Of a DNA stretch of 64,000 nt, positions 1 through 8,524 are shown piece by piece (within the stretch, counting starts at the first letter, position 1; each line of letters opens with the position of its first letter). A program made the translations under genes and the position numbers. Origin of the DNA: Variovorax brevis (GTDB lineage Bacteria; Pseudomonadota; Gammaproteobacteria; Burkholderiales; Burkholderiaceae_C); contig NZ_JASZYG010000001.1 of the NCBI RefSeq assembly GCF_030317105.1, forward strand, positions 806,001 through 870,000, read 5' to 3'. The notes below the pieces were generated by a model. That model saw only the letters and a list, made by a program, of their open reading frames with translations. It did not search any database and had not been told where the DNA came from.

Positions 1-2683
1 ATTCGATGGTGAGTTGGGCTGGGTCCGTGCCCTTTTGCATGGGCACGATTCCGTCTGCGCCTGTGACGCCTTCGATCACCGCCCCGTCGTCCCGCTTGAT
101 GCGGTAGCGCATCCTCGAAACGGGTTTGCCTTCGGGCGTCTTGACGATGAACTGTTCGTTGAACTGAGCGTCAGGCCAACCGTTCGCAGCAATTGATCGG
201 CTCTGTGGGCCCTCCAAGACGTGTGTCGCCGCCTGCTCGCGATGAAAGCCTGGCGTGCCATGCACGATCCCCTCGTCGGCATAGCGCGAGAAGCTGCGGC
301 CACCTTGCAAAATCAGCTCTTTCCCGGCGCTGATGGTGATTCGCTCGGCCGTCTGGTTGATGTTGAGCTTGGCCAGCACGTGGATGCTGTCATTGAGCGC
401 CTTGATGTCGATGTCGCCACTGGCCGCCACCAGCTTCATGCCCGCCTTGTGGGCGAACAGCTTGATGGCGTCCTTGACGCTGGCGAACAGGCCGCGCCCT
501 ACAACCAGGCTGGTGTGACCGCCGCTGGTGAAGGCGTTGTGTTCGTCGCTGGCAATGTGCGTGCTCTGGCGCGTGGAGGTTTCGATGCCCGCCGGGCTGG
601 CCAGGACGAGGTGCGGCTTTGCGAGTTCGGGAAACACGCCGGCCTGGACATCGGGTTTGCAGTCGCCGCTGATGTCAGCGTTCTGGGCGGCGATGCCGTT
701 GGCGACGTCTGACTGCTCCTTGCCGGACTGTTGCGCCTCGAACTTCTGCGCCAGTTCGGCCATCTGTTCGTGTTGCTCATGGGCCTTGGCCAGCCTGCGC
801 TTGGCTTCGTCCATCGCCTTGATGTAGCCACTGGCCGCGGCGCGACCCTCGGTGGAGATGAGCAGGCCGTCCTGCGCACGCAAGACGCCGTGGCCGTCGG
901 TGCGCAGTTCGAAGCCCTCTCCTCGAAGGTCGGCGCGGCCCCGATTGCCGTCGATGCGGGCAATGTGCCCCAGCGACAACTGACTGTGCTGATGGTCGCT
1001 CTTGAGTTGGACCTGAATCCTTTCGGCCGTGTCGTCCATCACGAGGTGATTACTTCGCCCGCCAGAGGCGTTGCCACTATCGGGCAGCAGTTCGCGGCTG
1101 CGGAAGCCGCTGAGCGCATGCTGACCGGGCAGGCTCCAAGGCGGCAGGTTCATCTGGTTGTGAACCCGCCCAGTGCAGATCGGCAGATCGGGATCACCAC
1201 CGTAGAAATCGACGATGACTTCCTGCCCGATGCGGGGAATGTGCACGCCGCCCAGTTGATTGCCAGCCCATGGACTTGAGACGCGCAACCAGCAGGTGCT
1301 GTGCTGGTTCTTCTGTCCGATGCGGTCCCAGGGGAACTGGACCTTGATGCGGCCCAGGTCGTCGGTCCAGACGTTCTGCCCTTCAGGACCGACGACCAGG
1401 GCAGGCTGCGGACCGCCTGTACGGGGCTTTGATCGCGTCAGTTCCGGACGCAGTGGCTGCGCAACCGGATGGGCCGTCAGATCGACCTGTACGCGCCACT
1501 GCTGGCGCCGCTCGGTGCGGGCGTCAAGGTGCTGGCTGTCTCGCGCCACGTCTTCGATCAGCAGGCGGGTGTCGAGAATCAGGTACTCGGCATTGGCCCT
1601 GTGGCGCGGATGCTTCGCCAGCCTGAAGGTGCAACCCGGAACCATGCCCCTCAGATTTCCGCTGGCTTGGGCGCGTGATCCGTGAGAACGCAGGGCTTGC
1701 ATCCGCAGTAGCGCAAGTTGCCCGCCTTCAGCTGCCGGCTCATTGCTGCCGGTGGCACCGGCCCGCGGCTGGGCGTAGTGGCTGCCGGCGCTGCCAGTTT
1801 GGCTGGCGTGCCATTCGTAGATTTCCTGATCGGCCTGCCCCGTAGGACGAGGGTCCCGGCTTCCGACGGCGAGGTCGGACTTGGGGCGGGTGTAGTCGTA
1901 GTCGCGGGTAGCGTAGCGGCCGCTTGTCAGGTGGTTGTGCGGCGTGAAGGTATGGATGTACTCCGCGTCAATCTTCCAGCCGGGCGCGTGGTATTCGACG
2001 ATCTGGTACGCAGCACTGTCGTTGGGCTTGTACGCGCCCATGGCGTCGGAAAGCACCAGCCGGTGCTTGTCGTCGGAGTGCTCGAAATGAAAGGAAATCC
2101 CCCATTCCTGGCACAAGCGCTCGAAGAACGCAAAGTCGGATTCGTTGAACTGACACTGATAGTCCCGGACCGGGTACGTCTCGTACAGGCGCTTTTCAAC
2201 GGAAAAGGGGTAGTCGGCCAACAGTTCATCGAAGATCTCGCTGACTGTCTTGTTCTGGAAGATCTTGCAGTCGGTGGTCAGGGTGGCCAAGTGCAGCCAG
2301 GGGCGCAACGTCAGCTTGTACTGAATGTGACGCCCTTCTTCGCCCCACAGTTGCGCGTCGGTGATGAGCGCATTGATCTGCCGCACGCCAGCGCCGATTC
2401 GGTCCACCGACGCACCCACGGCGCCAGGCAGGAATTCGCCGGCGCCGTCGAGGTCGATGGTGCAGGCGATCTCGCGACCTATGAATTGGTCCAGGTCAAA
2501 GTCCGCTGCACCCGAGGCGCCGAGGTTCAGCGCATCGGGGGTCTTGAGCAACAGTTCGTACTCGAACAGGCTGTTGACGCCTTCGCGACCGCAAATGCGG
2601 ACTGGGTGCAGTGCCGGTTGGCCCAGAAATAGCGGTATCGCAGGCGACGCGACCCGCAGGGTGTGTGACAGATTCAGCAACAA
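1..2683 (-). CDS. vgrG: Type VI secretion tip protein VgrG (partial, 3' end beyond window)
   Basis: An uninterrupted reading frame of 894 codons runs from about 2683 off the left edge, so the C-terminus is missing. The N-terminal third reads like the gp27/GPD part of VgrG (LPGQ..HPVRI, SLFEYELLL, DFAFFERLCQEWGISFHFEH). The middle carries the gp5-like OB-fold signature (GQNVWTDDLGRIKVQFPWD, HIPRIGQEVIVDFYGGDPD). A DUF2345 region follows (MKLVAASGDIDIKAL). The last visible 60 residues (YRIKRDDGAVIEGVTGADG) look like an additional small beta-rich domain, perhaps an effector adaptor. VgrG trimers form the puncturing spike of the type VI secretion system. The start is TTG at 2683 or 2680, behind AGGGAGA; no ATG is available in frame. 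No other T6SS gene lies inside the window, so this may be an orphan vgrG with its effector beyond the left edge. Confidence 0.93.
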   Translation of the reverse strand, partial: MLLNLSHTLRVASPAIPLFLGQPALHPVRICGREGVNSLFEYELLLKTPDALNLGASGAADFDLDQFIGREIACTIDLDGAGEFLPGAVGASVDRIGAGVRQINALITDAQLWGEEGRHIQYKLTLRPWLHLATLTTDCKIFQNKTVSEIFDELLADYPFSVEKRLYETYPVRDYQCQFNESDFAFFERLCQEWGISFHFEHSDDKHRLVLSDAMGAYKPNDSAAYQIVEYHAPGWKIDAEYIHTFTPHNHLTSGRYATRDYDYTRPKSDLAVGSRDPRPTGQADQEIYEWHASQTGSAGSHYAQPRAGATGSNEPAAEGGQLALLRMQALRSHGSRAQASGNLRGMVPGCTFRLAKHPRHRANAEYLILDTRLLIEDVARDSQHLDARTERRQQWRVQVDLTAHPVAQPLRPELTRSKPRTGGPQPALVVGPEGQNVWTDDLGRIKVQFPWDRIGQKNQHSTCWLRVSSPWAGNQLGGVHIPRIGQEVIVDFYGGDPDLPICTGRVHNQMNLPPWSLPGQHALSGFRSRELLPDSGNASGGRSNHLVMDDTAERIQVQLKSDHQHSQLSLGHIARIDGNRGRADLRGEGFELRTDGHGVLRAQDGLLISTEGRAAASGYIKAMDEAKRRLAKAHEQHEQMAELAQKFEAQQSGKEQSDVANGIAAQNADISGDCKPDVQAGVFPELAKPHLVLASPAGIETSTRQSTHIASDEHNAFTSGGHTSLVVGRGLFASVKDAIKLFAHKAGMKLVAASGDIDIKALNDSIHVLAKLNINQTAERITISAGKELILQGGRSFSRYADEGIVHGTPGFHREQAATHVLEGPQSRSIAANGWPDAQFNEQFIVKTPEGKPVSRMRYRIKRDDGAVIEGVTGADGIVPMQKGTDPAQLTIE

Positions 2684-2985
2684 TTTCTCCCTGTGTGCGC
2701 AACTCTTCCTCTTCAAGGTCGGCGCACTTTTTTTATTGAACGCGCAGTCTAGCTGCCGGCACAAGGCTTGTTGCCTGCTCGTCCGGCTGGCGAGCCACAA
2801 CAAGCCGTTTCTCAAAAGAATTTGTCCACGATCTCAAGTCGTCGGCTGCGCTCGAAGTCATCTTGTCGCAGCGTGCATGCCACCTCGTCCATGCGCATGT
2901 TGCGGGCGGGAGAGCGCCATCGGCCACGTGATCGACAATTGCGAACAATGCTGCCGCGCCGCCGAAATTCACGTCGCCGCGCTGC
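2684..2985. other. Intergenic stretch between vgrG and tRNA-Ser
   Basis: About 300 bases separate the vgrG start from the tRNA promoter. I see a run of seven A/T bases at about 2729-2735 just upstream of vgrG, which may belong to its promoter. There is no convincing gene: the open frames across this stretch have no recognisable protein motif. Confidence 0.4.
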
Positions 2986-2991
2986 TACAAT
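2986..2991 (+). promoter_or_regulatory. Putative -10 box of the tRNA-Ser gene
   Basis: TACAAT lies 10 bases before the first base of the tRNA, followed by a GC-rich discriminator (CGTGGG). That layout is usual for stringently controlled stable-RNA promoters. The -35 region is poor (GAAATT about 16 bases upstream), so the call rests on the -10 and its position. Confidence 0.45.
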
Positions 2992-3001
2992 CGTGGGCTT
3001 C

Positions 3002-3092
3002 GGAGCGGTGGATGAGCGGTTTAAGTCGCACGCCTGGAAAGCGTGTGAGGGTTAATAGCCCTCCGCGGGTTCGAATCCCGCCTGCTCCGCCA
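3002..3092 (+). tRNA. tRNA-Ser (anticodon GGA)
   Basis: This is a 91-base class II tRNA. The acceptor arms GGAGCGG and CTGCTCC pair, with encoded CCA at the end. The D-loop has the usual GGATGAGCGGTTTAAG form. The anticodon loop CCTGGAAAG gives anticodon GGA, reading UCC/UCU serine codons. A long variable arm (GTGAGGGTTAATAGCCCTC) and a standard T-arm (GGGTTCGAATCCC) complete it. I looked for a second copy of its 3' end in the window, which would mark an integrated element, and found none. Confidence 0.97.
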
Positions 3093-3136
3093 AATGCGCG
3101 CCTCACATCGCGTCAGGTCATTCCAAAAACCTGCTG

Positions 3137-3162
3137 AAAGCCTCGCTCGTCGGGGCTTTTTT
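3137..3162 (+). terminator. Rho-independent terminator after tRNA-Ser
   Basis: Arms AAAGCCTCG and CGGGGCTTT pair over 9 bp (one T-G pair) around the loop CTCGT and run into a T stretch. The hairpin is 45 bases downstream of the tRNA. It also sits about 14 bases past the end of the oppositely oriented LysR gene. Confidence 0.8.
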
Positions 3163-3175
3163 GCGTCTGGGCACT

Positions 3176-4132
3176 TCATGAAGCGCCCTTGCGTGCCGGG
3201 CTCCCGTCATGGAGCAACTTCAGGAACTCCACGGCCGGTTTGCTCAACGGCCGGTCCGTGCGAACCAGGCTGCCGTAAGCCTCCAGCGTCTGACCCATTC
3301 GGTAGGCCACGATGTGCAGGATGCCGTGCTTTGCATCATTCAGTGCGACGGCCGCCGGAATCACCGCAATCAAATTCGAACTGCGGATCAGGTTGATGGT
3401 CGTGAGGATCGAGCCCGTCTCGATCAGGCCCTTGGGAAGAGCAGCATGGTGGTCGCGGAATTCGCGGTCGATGAGGGTGCGCATGGGGCTGCCGGCCGGT
3501 TGCAGCACCCATGGATAGTCCAGCAGCGCCTCGAACTCGACACGGCGCTTGCGCGCAAGTGGATGGTCATTGCCCACGACGATGGCGAGTGCCTCGTCTT
3601 CGATCGCACGGAACGTGCAGTCGATGCCCGGGTGTTCGACAAGCCGGCCGATCACCACCTCCAGCACGCCATCGCGCAACTGCGCCAGCAGCTTGTCGCT
3701 CGTATCCACGGCGATCTCGAACGACAGCAATGGATACATCGCTTTCAAGCTGAGCAGCGCATTCGTGAGCCGGCCCGGTGACGCGGCCATGATGCTGCCG
3801 ACCGAGAACTTGCCCGCGCTGCCGAGCTTCAGTTCGCCGAGTTCGCGGTTCAACGCTTCCATGCTGCCGCGGATGCTGCGGAAATAGCCCGTCACACGCA
3901 CCCCGGCGGCGTTGAGCTGCAAGCCACGGCCCACGCGCTCGAACAAGGTCTGCCCGAGCGCGCTCTCCAGTTCGTGAAGCATCTTTGTGGCGGCGGGCTG
4001 CGTCAGCCCCAACTGCGCAGCGGCTGCGCGCAAGGTGCGCCGCTCCTCTATGGCCAGCATGAGGGCGATCTGCCGCATGCGCAGGCGGTTGAGCAATTGC
4101 GGGGTGCTGTCCTGCCGGTCGATAGAGCCCAT
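3176..4132 (-). CDS. LysR-family transcriptional regulator
   Basis: This 318-residue protein has the LysR layout. An N-terminal winged helix-turn-helix (about residues 17-76: LRMRQIALMLAIEE, AAAQLGLTQPAATKMLHELE, LFERVGRGL) precedes a periplasmic-binding-fold effector domain (about 100-310). The start is set by AGGAGA seven bases upstream. It lies divergently from the binding protein at 4241 and the sugar-acid operon behind it, the usual arrangement for a LysR activator with its target. The likely co-inducer is a substrate or intermediate of that pathway. The domain is of the type found near GbpR-like sugar regulators, but the ligand cannot be read from the sequence. Confidence 0.95.
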   Translation of the reverse strand: MGSIDRQDSTPQLLNRLRMRQIALMLAIEERRTLRAAAAQLGLTQPAATKMLHELESALGQTLFERVGRGLQLNAAGVRVTGYFRSIRGSMEALNRELGELKLGSAGKFSVGSIMAASPGRLTNALLSLKAMYPLLSFEIAVDTSDKLLAQLRDGVLEVVIGRLVEHPGIDCTFRAIEDEALAIVVGNDHPLARKRRVEFEALLDYPWVLQPAGSPMRTLIDREFRDHHAALPKGLIETGSILTTINLIRSSNLIAVIPAAVALNDAKHGILHIVAYRMGQTLEAYGSLVRTDRPLSKPAVEFLKLLHDGSPARKGAS

Positions 4133-4240
4133 TTTTGATCTCCTCAGGTTATCAATCGATCAAGTGTTTTCAGTTTACGGCAATCAATCAGCTGCCTACC
4201 ATCGGCTTGTCGATCCCCACAACAGCCTGGAGACAAGCAG
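4133..4240. promoter_or_regulatory. Divergent control region, LysR / sugar-acid operon
   Basis: This 108-base gap separates the divergent starts at 4132 and 4241. It holds an inverted repeat, TTGATC (4135-4140) and GATCAA (4158-4163), plus a nested ATCGAT, and is AT-richer than the flanking genes. This is a reasonable place for LysR binding and autoregulation, but no classical T-N11-A box stands out clearly. Confidence 0.35.
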
Positions 4241-5206
4241 ATGAAGAAGTTGATGACTGCATGCGCCACCGCGCTCATGTTTCTCGCAAGCCTGAGCGCC
4301 GCGCACGCCGACGAATGGCCCGCCAAGCCGGTGCGGATCCTGGTGGGCTCCCCGCCCGGCGGCGGCACTGACGCCATGGCCCGCGCCGTGGCCGACCGGC
4401 TCGGTCCGCTGCTCAAGCAACCCGTGGTCGTGGAGAACCGGCCGGGCGTTTCCAACACCATCGCAGCCGACGTCACGGCCAAGTCGGTCGACGGCCATAC
4501 GATGGTGATGGGCGTGGTCACGGCGCATGGCATCGCGCCGCACATGCTCAAGCTTCCCTACGACAGCAACAAGGACCTCGTGCCGGTGGCATTCGTCGGC
4601 GCCGTGCCCAACGTGCTGGTGGTCAACAACGACTTGCCAGTTGATTCCGCAAAGGCGCTCGTCGCGTTGGCCAGGAAGGAGCCGGGCAAGCTCAACTTTG
4701 CATCGAGCGGCGCGGGCAGCACGCAGCACATTGCGGCCGAGATGTTCAAGGATGCCGCGGGCGTCGACATCTCGCACGTGCCTTACAAGGGCAGCAGCGG
4801 CGCGCTGGTCGACCTGATCGGCGGCCAGATCCAGATGAGCTTCGACACCCTGCCCTCGGTGCTGGGCCAGATCAAGAACAACAAGATCCGCGCGTTGGCG
4901 GTGACCACGGTCAAGCGCAACCCGCAGTTGCCCAACGTGCCCACCATGACGGAGGCAGGCTACCCGGCCGTTGCAATCAGTGCCTGGTACGGCATCTACA
5001 TGCCGGCATCGACGCCGAAGGCCGTGCAGGCCAAGGTGCATGACGCCGTGAACGCTGTGCTGGTGCTGCCGGAGACCAAGACGCGACTCGACGCCATCGG
5101 CGCCGAGATCACACCGATGACGCAAGCGCAGTTCGCGGAGTTCCACGCGAGCGAGTTCAAGCGCTTCGGCGAAATCATCAAGAAAAACAACATCCGGATG
5201 GACTGA
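4241..5206 (+). CDS. Tripartite tricarboxylate transporter binding protein, Bug/TctC family
   Basis: This 321-residue periplasmic binding protein has a cleavable signal peptide (MKKLMTACATALMFLASLSA, cut near AHA). The Bug hallmarks follow: WPAKPVRILVGSPPGGGTDA, VVENRPGVSN, and the late PNVPTMTEAGYPA segment. Bug proteins usually bind carboxylated small molecules and hand them to TctA/TctB permeases or feed signalling. No TctA/TctB gene is present nearby, so transport would need permeases encoded elsewhere. It is first in the operon and stops 4 bases before the PdxA-like gene. Its context suggests binding of a sugar acid. GGAGAC precedes the ATG. Confidence 0.95.
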   Translation: MKKLMTACATALMFLASLSAAHADEWPAKPVRILVGSPPGGGTDAMARAVADRLGPLLKQPVVVENRPGVSNTIAADVTAKSVDGHTMVMGVVTAHGIAPHMLKLPYDSNKDLVPVAFVGAVPNVLVVNNDLPVDSAKALVALARKEPGKLNFASSGAGSTQHIAAEMFKDAAGVDISHVPYKGSSGALVDLIGGQIQMSFDTLPSVLGQIKNNKIRALAVTTVKRNPQLPNVPTMTEAGYPAVAISAWYGIYMPASTPKAVQAKVHDAVNAVLVLPETKTRLDAIGAEITPMTQAQFAEFHASEFKRFGEIIKKNNIRMD

Positions 5207-5210
5207 CCCC

Positions 5211-6269
5211 ATGAGCTCGAACACCCAACTTCCCGTCGTTGCAGTGACGCTCGGAGATCCTGCCGGCATCGGCGCCGAACTGATCGCCCGCCTGCTGGCC
5301 AAGCCCGAGGCCACCGCCCTTGCCAACGTGGTGCTGGTCGGCGACCGCTGGTTGTGGGATGAGGGCCAGCGCATCGCAGGCGTGGAGGTCGCGGTCGACG
5401 AAGTGACGGCGCTCCCGGAAGTGCGCGGTCGGGCCAGCACGCAGCGCCCTGCTTTCCTCGCCGTCGACACCATCAACCCCTCAGACGTGCACCGCGGCAA
5501 GGCAGAGTCCGCAGGCGGCCGCTCCGTGCTCAAGGTGCTCGACCGCTGCATGGACGCGACGGTGGCCGGCGACCTCGACGCCATCTGCTTCGCACCCCTG
5601 AACAAGCAGGCCATGAAGATCGGCGGCATGCAGCACGAAGACGAGTTGCATCATTTTGCCGAGCACCTCGGCGTGACCGGCTATTTCTGCGAATTCAACA
5701 CGCTCGGCGACCTGTGGACTTCTCGCATCTCGTCGCATGTGCCGATGAAGGACGTAGCGGGCTACCTCAGCGTCGAGCGCATCGAACAGGCCGCCGGGTT
5801 GATCTACCGCTCGCTGCTGGCCAACGGCATTGCGCAGCCAAAGGTGGCGATTGCCGCGTTCAACCCGCACGGCGGTGATGGCGGCGTGTGCGGCCGCGAA
5901 GAGATCGACATCATCCAACCCGCGGTTAAGGCATTGCAGGCAAAAAGCTGGCCGACCGAGTCGCCCTTTGCCGGCCCCTTTCCCGCCGACACCATCTTCC
6001 TCAAGGCACAAGCCGGCGAATACCAGGCCATCGTGACCATGTACCACGACCAGGGCCAGATCGCGATCAAGCTGCTGGGCTTCAGCCGCGGCGTCACGGT
6101 CCAGGGAGGCCTGCCGATTCCGATCACCACGCCAGCACACGGCACCGCCTATGACATCGCCGGCCAGGGCAAGGCCAGCGTCGAAGCGACGTGGCAAGCC
6201 TTCCGTATCGCGAGCCGCATGGGCGCTGCGCACCGCCTCGCAGAGTCCCCGTCGTTCACCGCAGCCTGA
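5211..6269 (+). CDS. PdxA-family NAD-dependent dehydrogenase
   Basis: This 352-residue protein has the PdxA fold signature from [12 protein letters not shown] near the N-terminus. The three metal-binding histidines are visible as SSHVPMKD (H176), FNPHGGDGG (H220) and YHDQGQ (H279), with [14 protein letters not shown] near the end. True PdxA oxidises 4-phosphohydroxythreonine for vitamin B6. Paralogs act on D-threonate or D-erythronate phosphates or, as in TphB, on non-phosphorylated diols. The setting in a sugar-acid operon, with no pyridoxine genes and no DUF1537 kinase in the window, argues for a catabolic paralog. It is placed between a binding protein and a dehydratase and is probably co-translated with the former. 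The exact substrate is unknown. Confidence 0.9.
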   Translation: MSSNTQLPVVAVTLGDPAGIGAELIARLLAKPEATALANVVLVGDRWLWDEGQRIAGVEVAVDEVTALPEVRGRASTQRPAFLAVDTINPSDVHRGKAESAGGRSVLKVLDRCMDATVAGDLDAICFAPLNKQAMKIGGMQHEDELHHFAEHLGVTGYFCEFNTLGDLWTSRISSHVPMKDVAGYLSVERIEQAAGLIYRSLLANGIAQPKVAIAAFNPHGGDGGVCGREEIDIIQPAVKALQAKSWPTESPFAGPFPADTIFLKAQAGEYQAIVTMYHDQGQIAIKLLGFSRGVTVQGGLPIPITTPAHGTAYDIAGQGKASVEATWQAFRIASRMGAAHRLAESPSFTAA

Positions 6270-6300
6270 TTCACCATCACCATCAACCGAGACAACTGCC

Positions 6301-7473
6301 ATGAAGATCAAATCCGTCCGCGCCCGCGTCTTTCAATGGAAGGGCAAGACCGTTCCGCCGCAGGGCAACTTCTGCTCCAACGCAATGGACCTCGTGTACT
6401 CCAGGACCGAGACCATGAGCACCTTCCGCTTCCATTCGTGGACGGTGGTCGAAATCGAGACCGACGATGGCATCATTGGCCTGGGCAATGTGGCGTTGGC
6501 ACCGAAGATTGCCAAGGCCATCATTGACGAGTACCTCACGCCGCTCATCCTCGGCCAGGACCCGTGGGACTACGAATACCTGTGGCAGCGCATGTACCGC
6601 GCGACGCATGCCTGGGGGCGCAAGGGCGTGACCATGGCGGCAATCTCGGCCATCGACCTCGCCATCTGGGACATCCTGGGCAAGTCGGTCAACAAGCCGG
6701 TGTTCAAGTTGCTGGGCGGTCGCACCAAAGAGAAGATCCCCTGCTACTACTCCAAGCTCTACCGCACCAACCTCGATGACATGCAGGCCGAGGCGCAGAA
6801 GTACCTCGACCAGGGCTTCACGATGTTCAAGTCGCGCTTCGGCTACGGCCCGGCGCACGGCACCAAGGGCGTGACCGAAAACCTCAAGGCAGCCGAAGCC
6901 CTGCGCGAAGTTATCGGCTATGACAACGACTTGATGTTCGAGTGCTACATGGGCTGGAACGTCGAATACGCCAAGCGCATGCTGCCCAAGCTGGAAAAAT
7001 TCCAGCCGCGCTGGGTCGAAGAACCGGTGATCGCCGACGACATCGACGGCTACGCCGAACTCAACGCCTTCACCAGCATCCCGATCTCGGGCGGCGAGCA
7101 CGAGTTCTCGCTCTATGGCTTCAAGCAATTGCTCGAGCGCAAGGCGGTGAGCGTGGTGCAGTACGACACCAACCGCGTCGGCGGCATCACCGCCGCCCAC
7201 AAGATCAATGCGCTGTGCGAGGCGTACAGCGTGCCCGTGGTACCGCATGCCGGCCAGATGCACAACTACCACCTGACCATGAGTTCGCTGGCATCGCCGA
7301 TGAGCGAGTACTTCCCGATGTTCGACGTGGAAGTGGGCAACGAGCTGTTCTATTACATCTTCGACGGCGAGCCGGTGGCCGACAACGGCTTCCTGCAACT
7401 CGATGATGACAAGCCGGGCCTGGGCTTGACGCTGCAAACCGGGTTCCTCGACCAGTTCGACATCATCGAATAG
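6301..7473 (+). CDS. Enolase-superfamily sugar-acid dehydratase (rhamnonate-dehydratase-like)
   Basis: This 390-residue protein belongs to the mandelate racemase/muconate lactonizing group. Three acidic metal ligands are spaced as in L-rhamnonate dehydratase: E214 (LMFECYMGW), E240 (WVEEPV) and E266 (SGGEHEF). The general-base pair is H316 (VVPHAGQ) with D289 (QYDTN). K177 and R179 sit in FKSRFGYGP. The family dehydrates acid sugars to 2-keto-3-deoxy acids using Mg2+. The downstream enzymes accept a 2-keto-3-deoxy-pentonate, so a pentonate or related acid is the likely substrate. The ATG at 6301 follows CCGAGAC. The frame is open upstream to 6151 but overlaps the preceding gene, so the later start is preferred. 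Confidence 0.92.
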   Translation: MKIKSVRARVFQWKGKTVPPQGNFCSNAMDLVYSRTETMSTFRFHSWTVVEIETDDGIIGLGNVALAPKIAKAIIDEYLTPLILGQDPWDYEYLWQRMYRATHAWGRKGVTMAAISAIDLAIWDILGKSVNKPVFKLLGGRTKEKIPCYYSKLYRTNLDDMQAEAQKYLDQGFTMFKSRFGYGPAHGTKGVTENLKAAEALREVIGYDNDLMFECYMGWNVEYAKRMLPKLEKFQPRWVEEPVIADDIDGYAELNAFTSIPISGGEHEFSLYGFKQLLERKAVSVVQYDTNRVGGITAAHKINALCEAYSVPVVPHAGQMHNYHLTMSSLASPMSEYFPMFDVEVGNELFYYIFDGEPVADNGFLQLDDDKPGLGLTLQTGFLDQFDIIE

Positions 7474-7580
7474 GGCACCGCGGCCCAGCAAGTGGACTTC
7501 GCACTGCGAACTGCGCGGCAATGGACAGCAAGCGTTCATGGCAACGCGAACCAGCGTCAACACCTGAAGAAGAAACGGAC

Positions 7581-8510
7581 ATGAAAACTCCCTCCGCCGC
7601 CCGATACAAAGGTCTCTTTCCTGTCGTGCCGACGCCCTTCACCGAAAGCGGCGAACTCGATCTCGAAAGCCAGAAGCGCTGTGTCGACTTCATGATCGAC
7701 GCGGGCTCGAATGGCCTTTGCATCCTGGCCAACTTCTCCGAGCAATTCCTCCTGTCCGACGACGAGCGCGAAGTGCTCACGCGTACCGTGCTTGAACATG
7801 TCAACGGCCGCGTGCCGGTGATCGTCACGACCACACACTTCAGCACCCGGGTCTGCGCCGCTCGAAGCCGCCGCGCACAAGACCAGGGCGCATCGATGTT
7901 GATGGTGATGCCGCCTTATCACGGTGCCACGTTCCGCGTTCCCGAGCCGCAAATCCATGAGTTCTACGCGCGGCTGTCGGATGCGGTGACCATCCCCATC
8001 ATGATCCAGGACGCGCCAGCTGCCGGGACGCCGCTGTCCTCGGCCTTTCTTGCGCGCATGGCGAAGGAGATCGAGCACGTCAGCTACTTCAAGATCGAGA
8101 CCGCGGGTGCTGCAGCCAAGCTGCGCGAGTTGATTCGCCTCGGAGGCGACGCCATCGAAGGTCCGTGGGACGGTGAGGAAGCCATCACGCTGGTGCCCGA
8201 CCTCGACGCTGGCGCGACAGGCGCGATGACCGGCGGCGGCTTTCCGGACGGCATTCGACCGATCCTCGATGCGTGGCGAGCCGGGCGACGCGACGACGCC
8301 ATCGCGGGCTACGAGCGCTGGTTGCCGCTCATCAACATCGAGAACCGCCAGTGCGGGCCGCTGGCTGCCAAGTCCCTGATGAAGGAAGGCGGCGTCATCG
8401 ACTGCGAAGCGCCGCGCCATCCCTTCCCCGCGATCCACCCGGCATCCCGTGCGCTTCTGATCGAAACCGCCAAACGTCTCGACGCACTGGTGCTGCGGTG
8501 GGCACGCTGA
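7581..8510 (+). CDS. L-2-keto-3-deoxyarabonate dehydratase (DapA superfamily)
   Basis: This 309-residue TIM-barrel enzyme has Schiff-base lysine K171 in YFKIETAG. From memory it matches the Azospirillum L-arabinose pathway enzyme very closely (FPVVPT, ILANFSEQF, PPYHGATFRVPE, EGPWDGEEAITL, RHP near the end). That enzyme converts L-2-keto-3-deoxyarabonate to 2-oxoglutarate semialdehyde. The segment MIQDAPA replaces the YN-P motif of lysine-type synthases. The start at 7581 aligns with the family N-terminus; an ATG at 7521 in the same frame would add 20 residues. It works between the dehydratase upstream and the semialdehyde dehydrogenase downstream, whose start is 15 bases past this stop. A 5-keto-4-deoxyglucarate dehydratase role is the main alternative. 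Confidence 0.9.
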   Translation: MKTPSAARYKGLFPVVPTPFTESGELDLESQKRCVDFMIDAGSNGLCILANFSEQFLLSDDEREVLTRTVLEHVNGRVPVIVTTTHFSTRVCAARSRRAQDQGASMLMVMPPYHGATFRVPEPQIHEFYARLSDAVTIPIMIQDAPAAGTPLSSAFLARMAKEIEHVSYFKIETAGAAAKLRELIRLGGDAIEGPWDGEEAITLVPDLDAGATGAMTGGGFPDGIRPILDAWRAGRRDDAIAGYERWLPLINIENRQCGPLAAKSLMKEGGVIDCEAPRHPFPAIHPASRALLIETAKRLDALVLRWAR

Positions 8511-8524
8511 ACGTGAAAGCCAAC

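Noticed and set aside
1927..2702. Short minus-strand frames in vgrG suggesting a broken gene
   Set aside because: The real frame is open without interruption from 2683 to the edge. The short frames are in other phases of the same strand.
3002..3092. tRNA-Ser as the attachment site of an integrated element
   Set aside because: No second copy of the tRNA 3' end and no integrase gene are present in the window.
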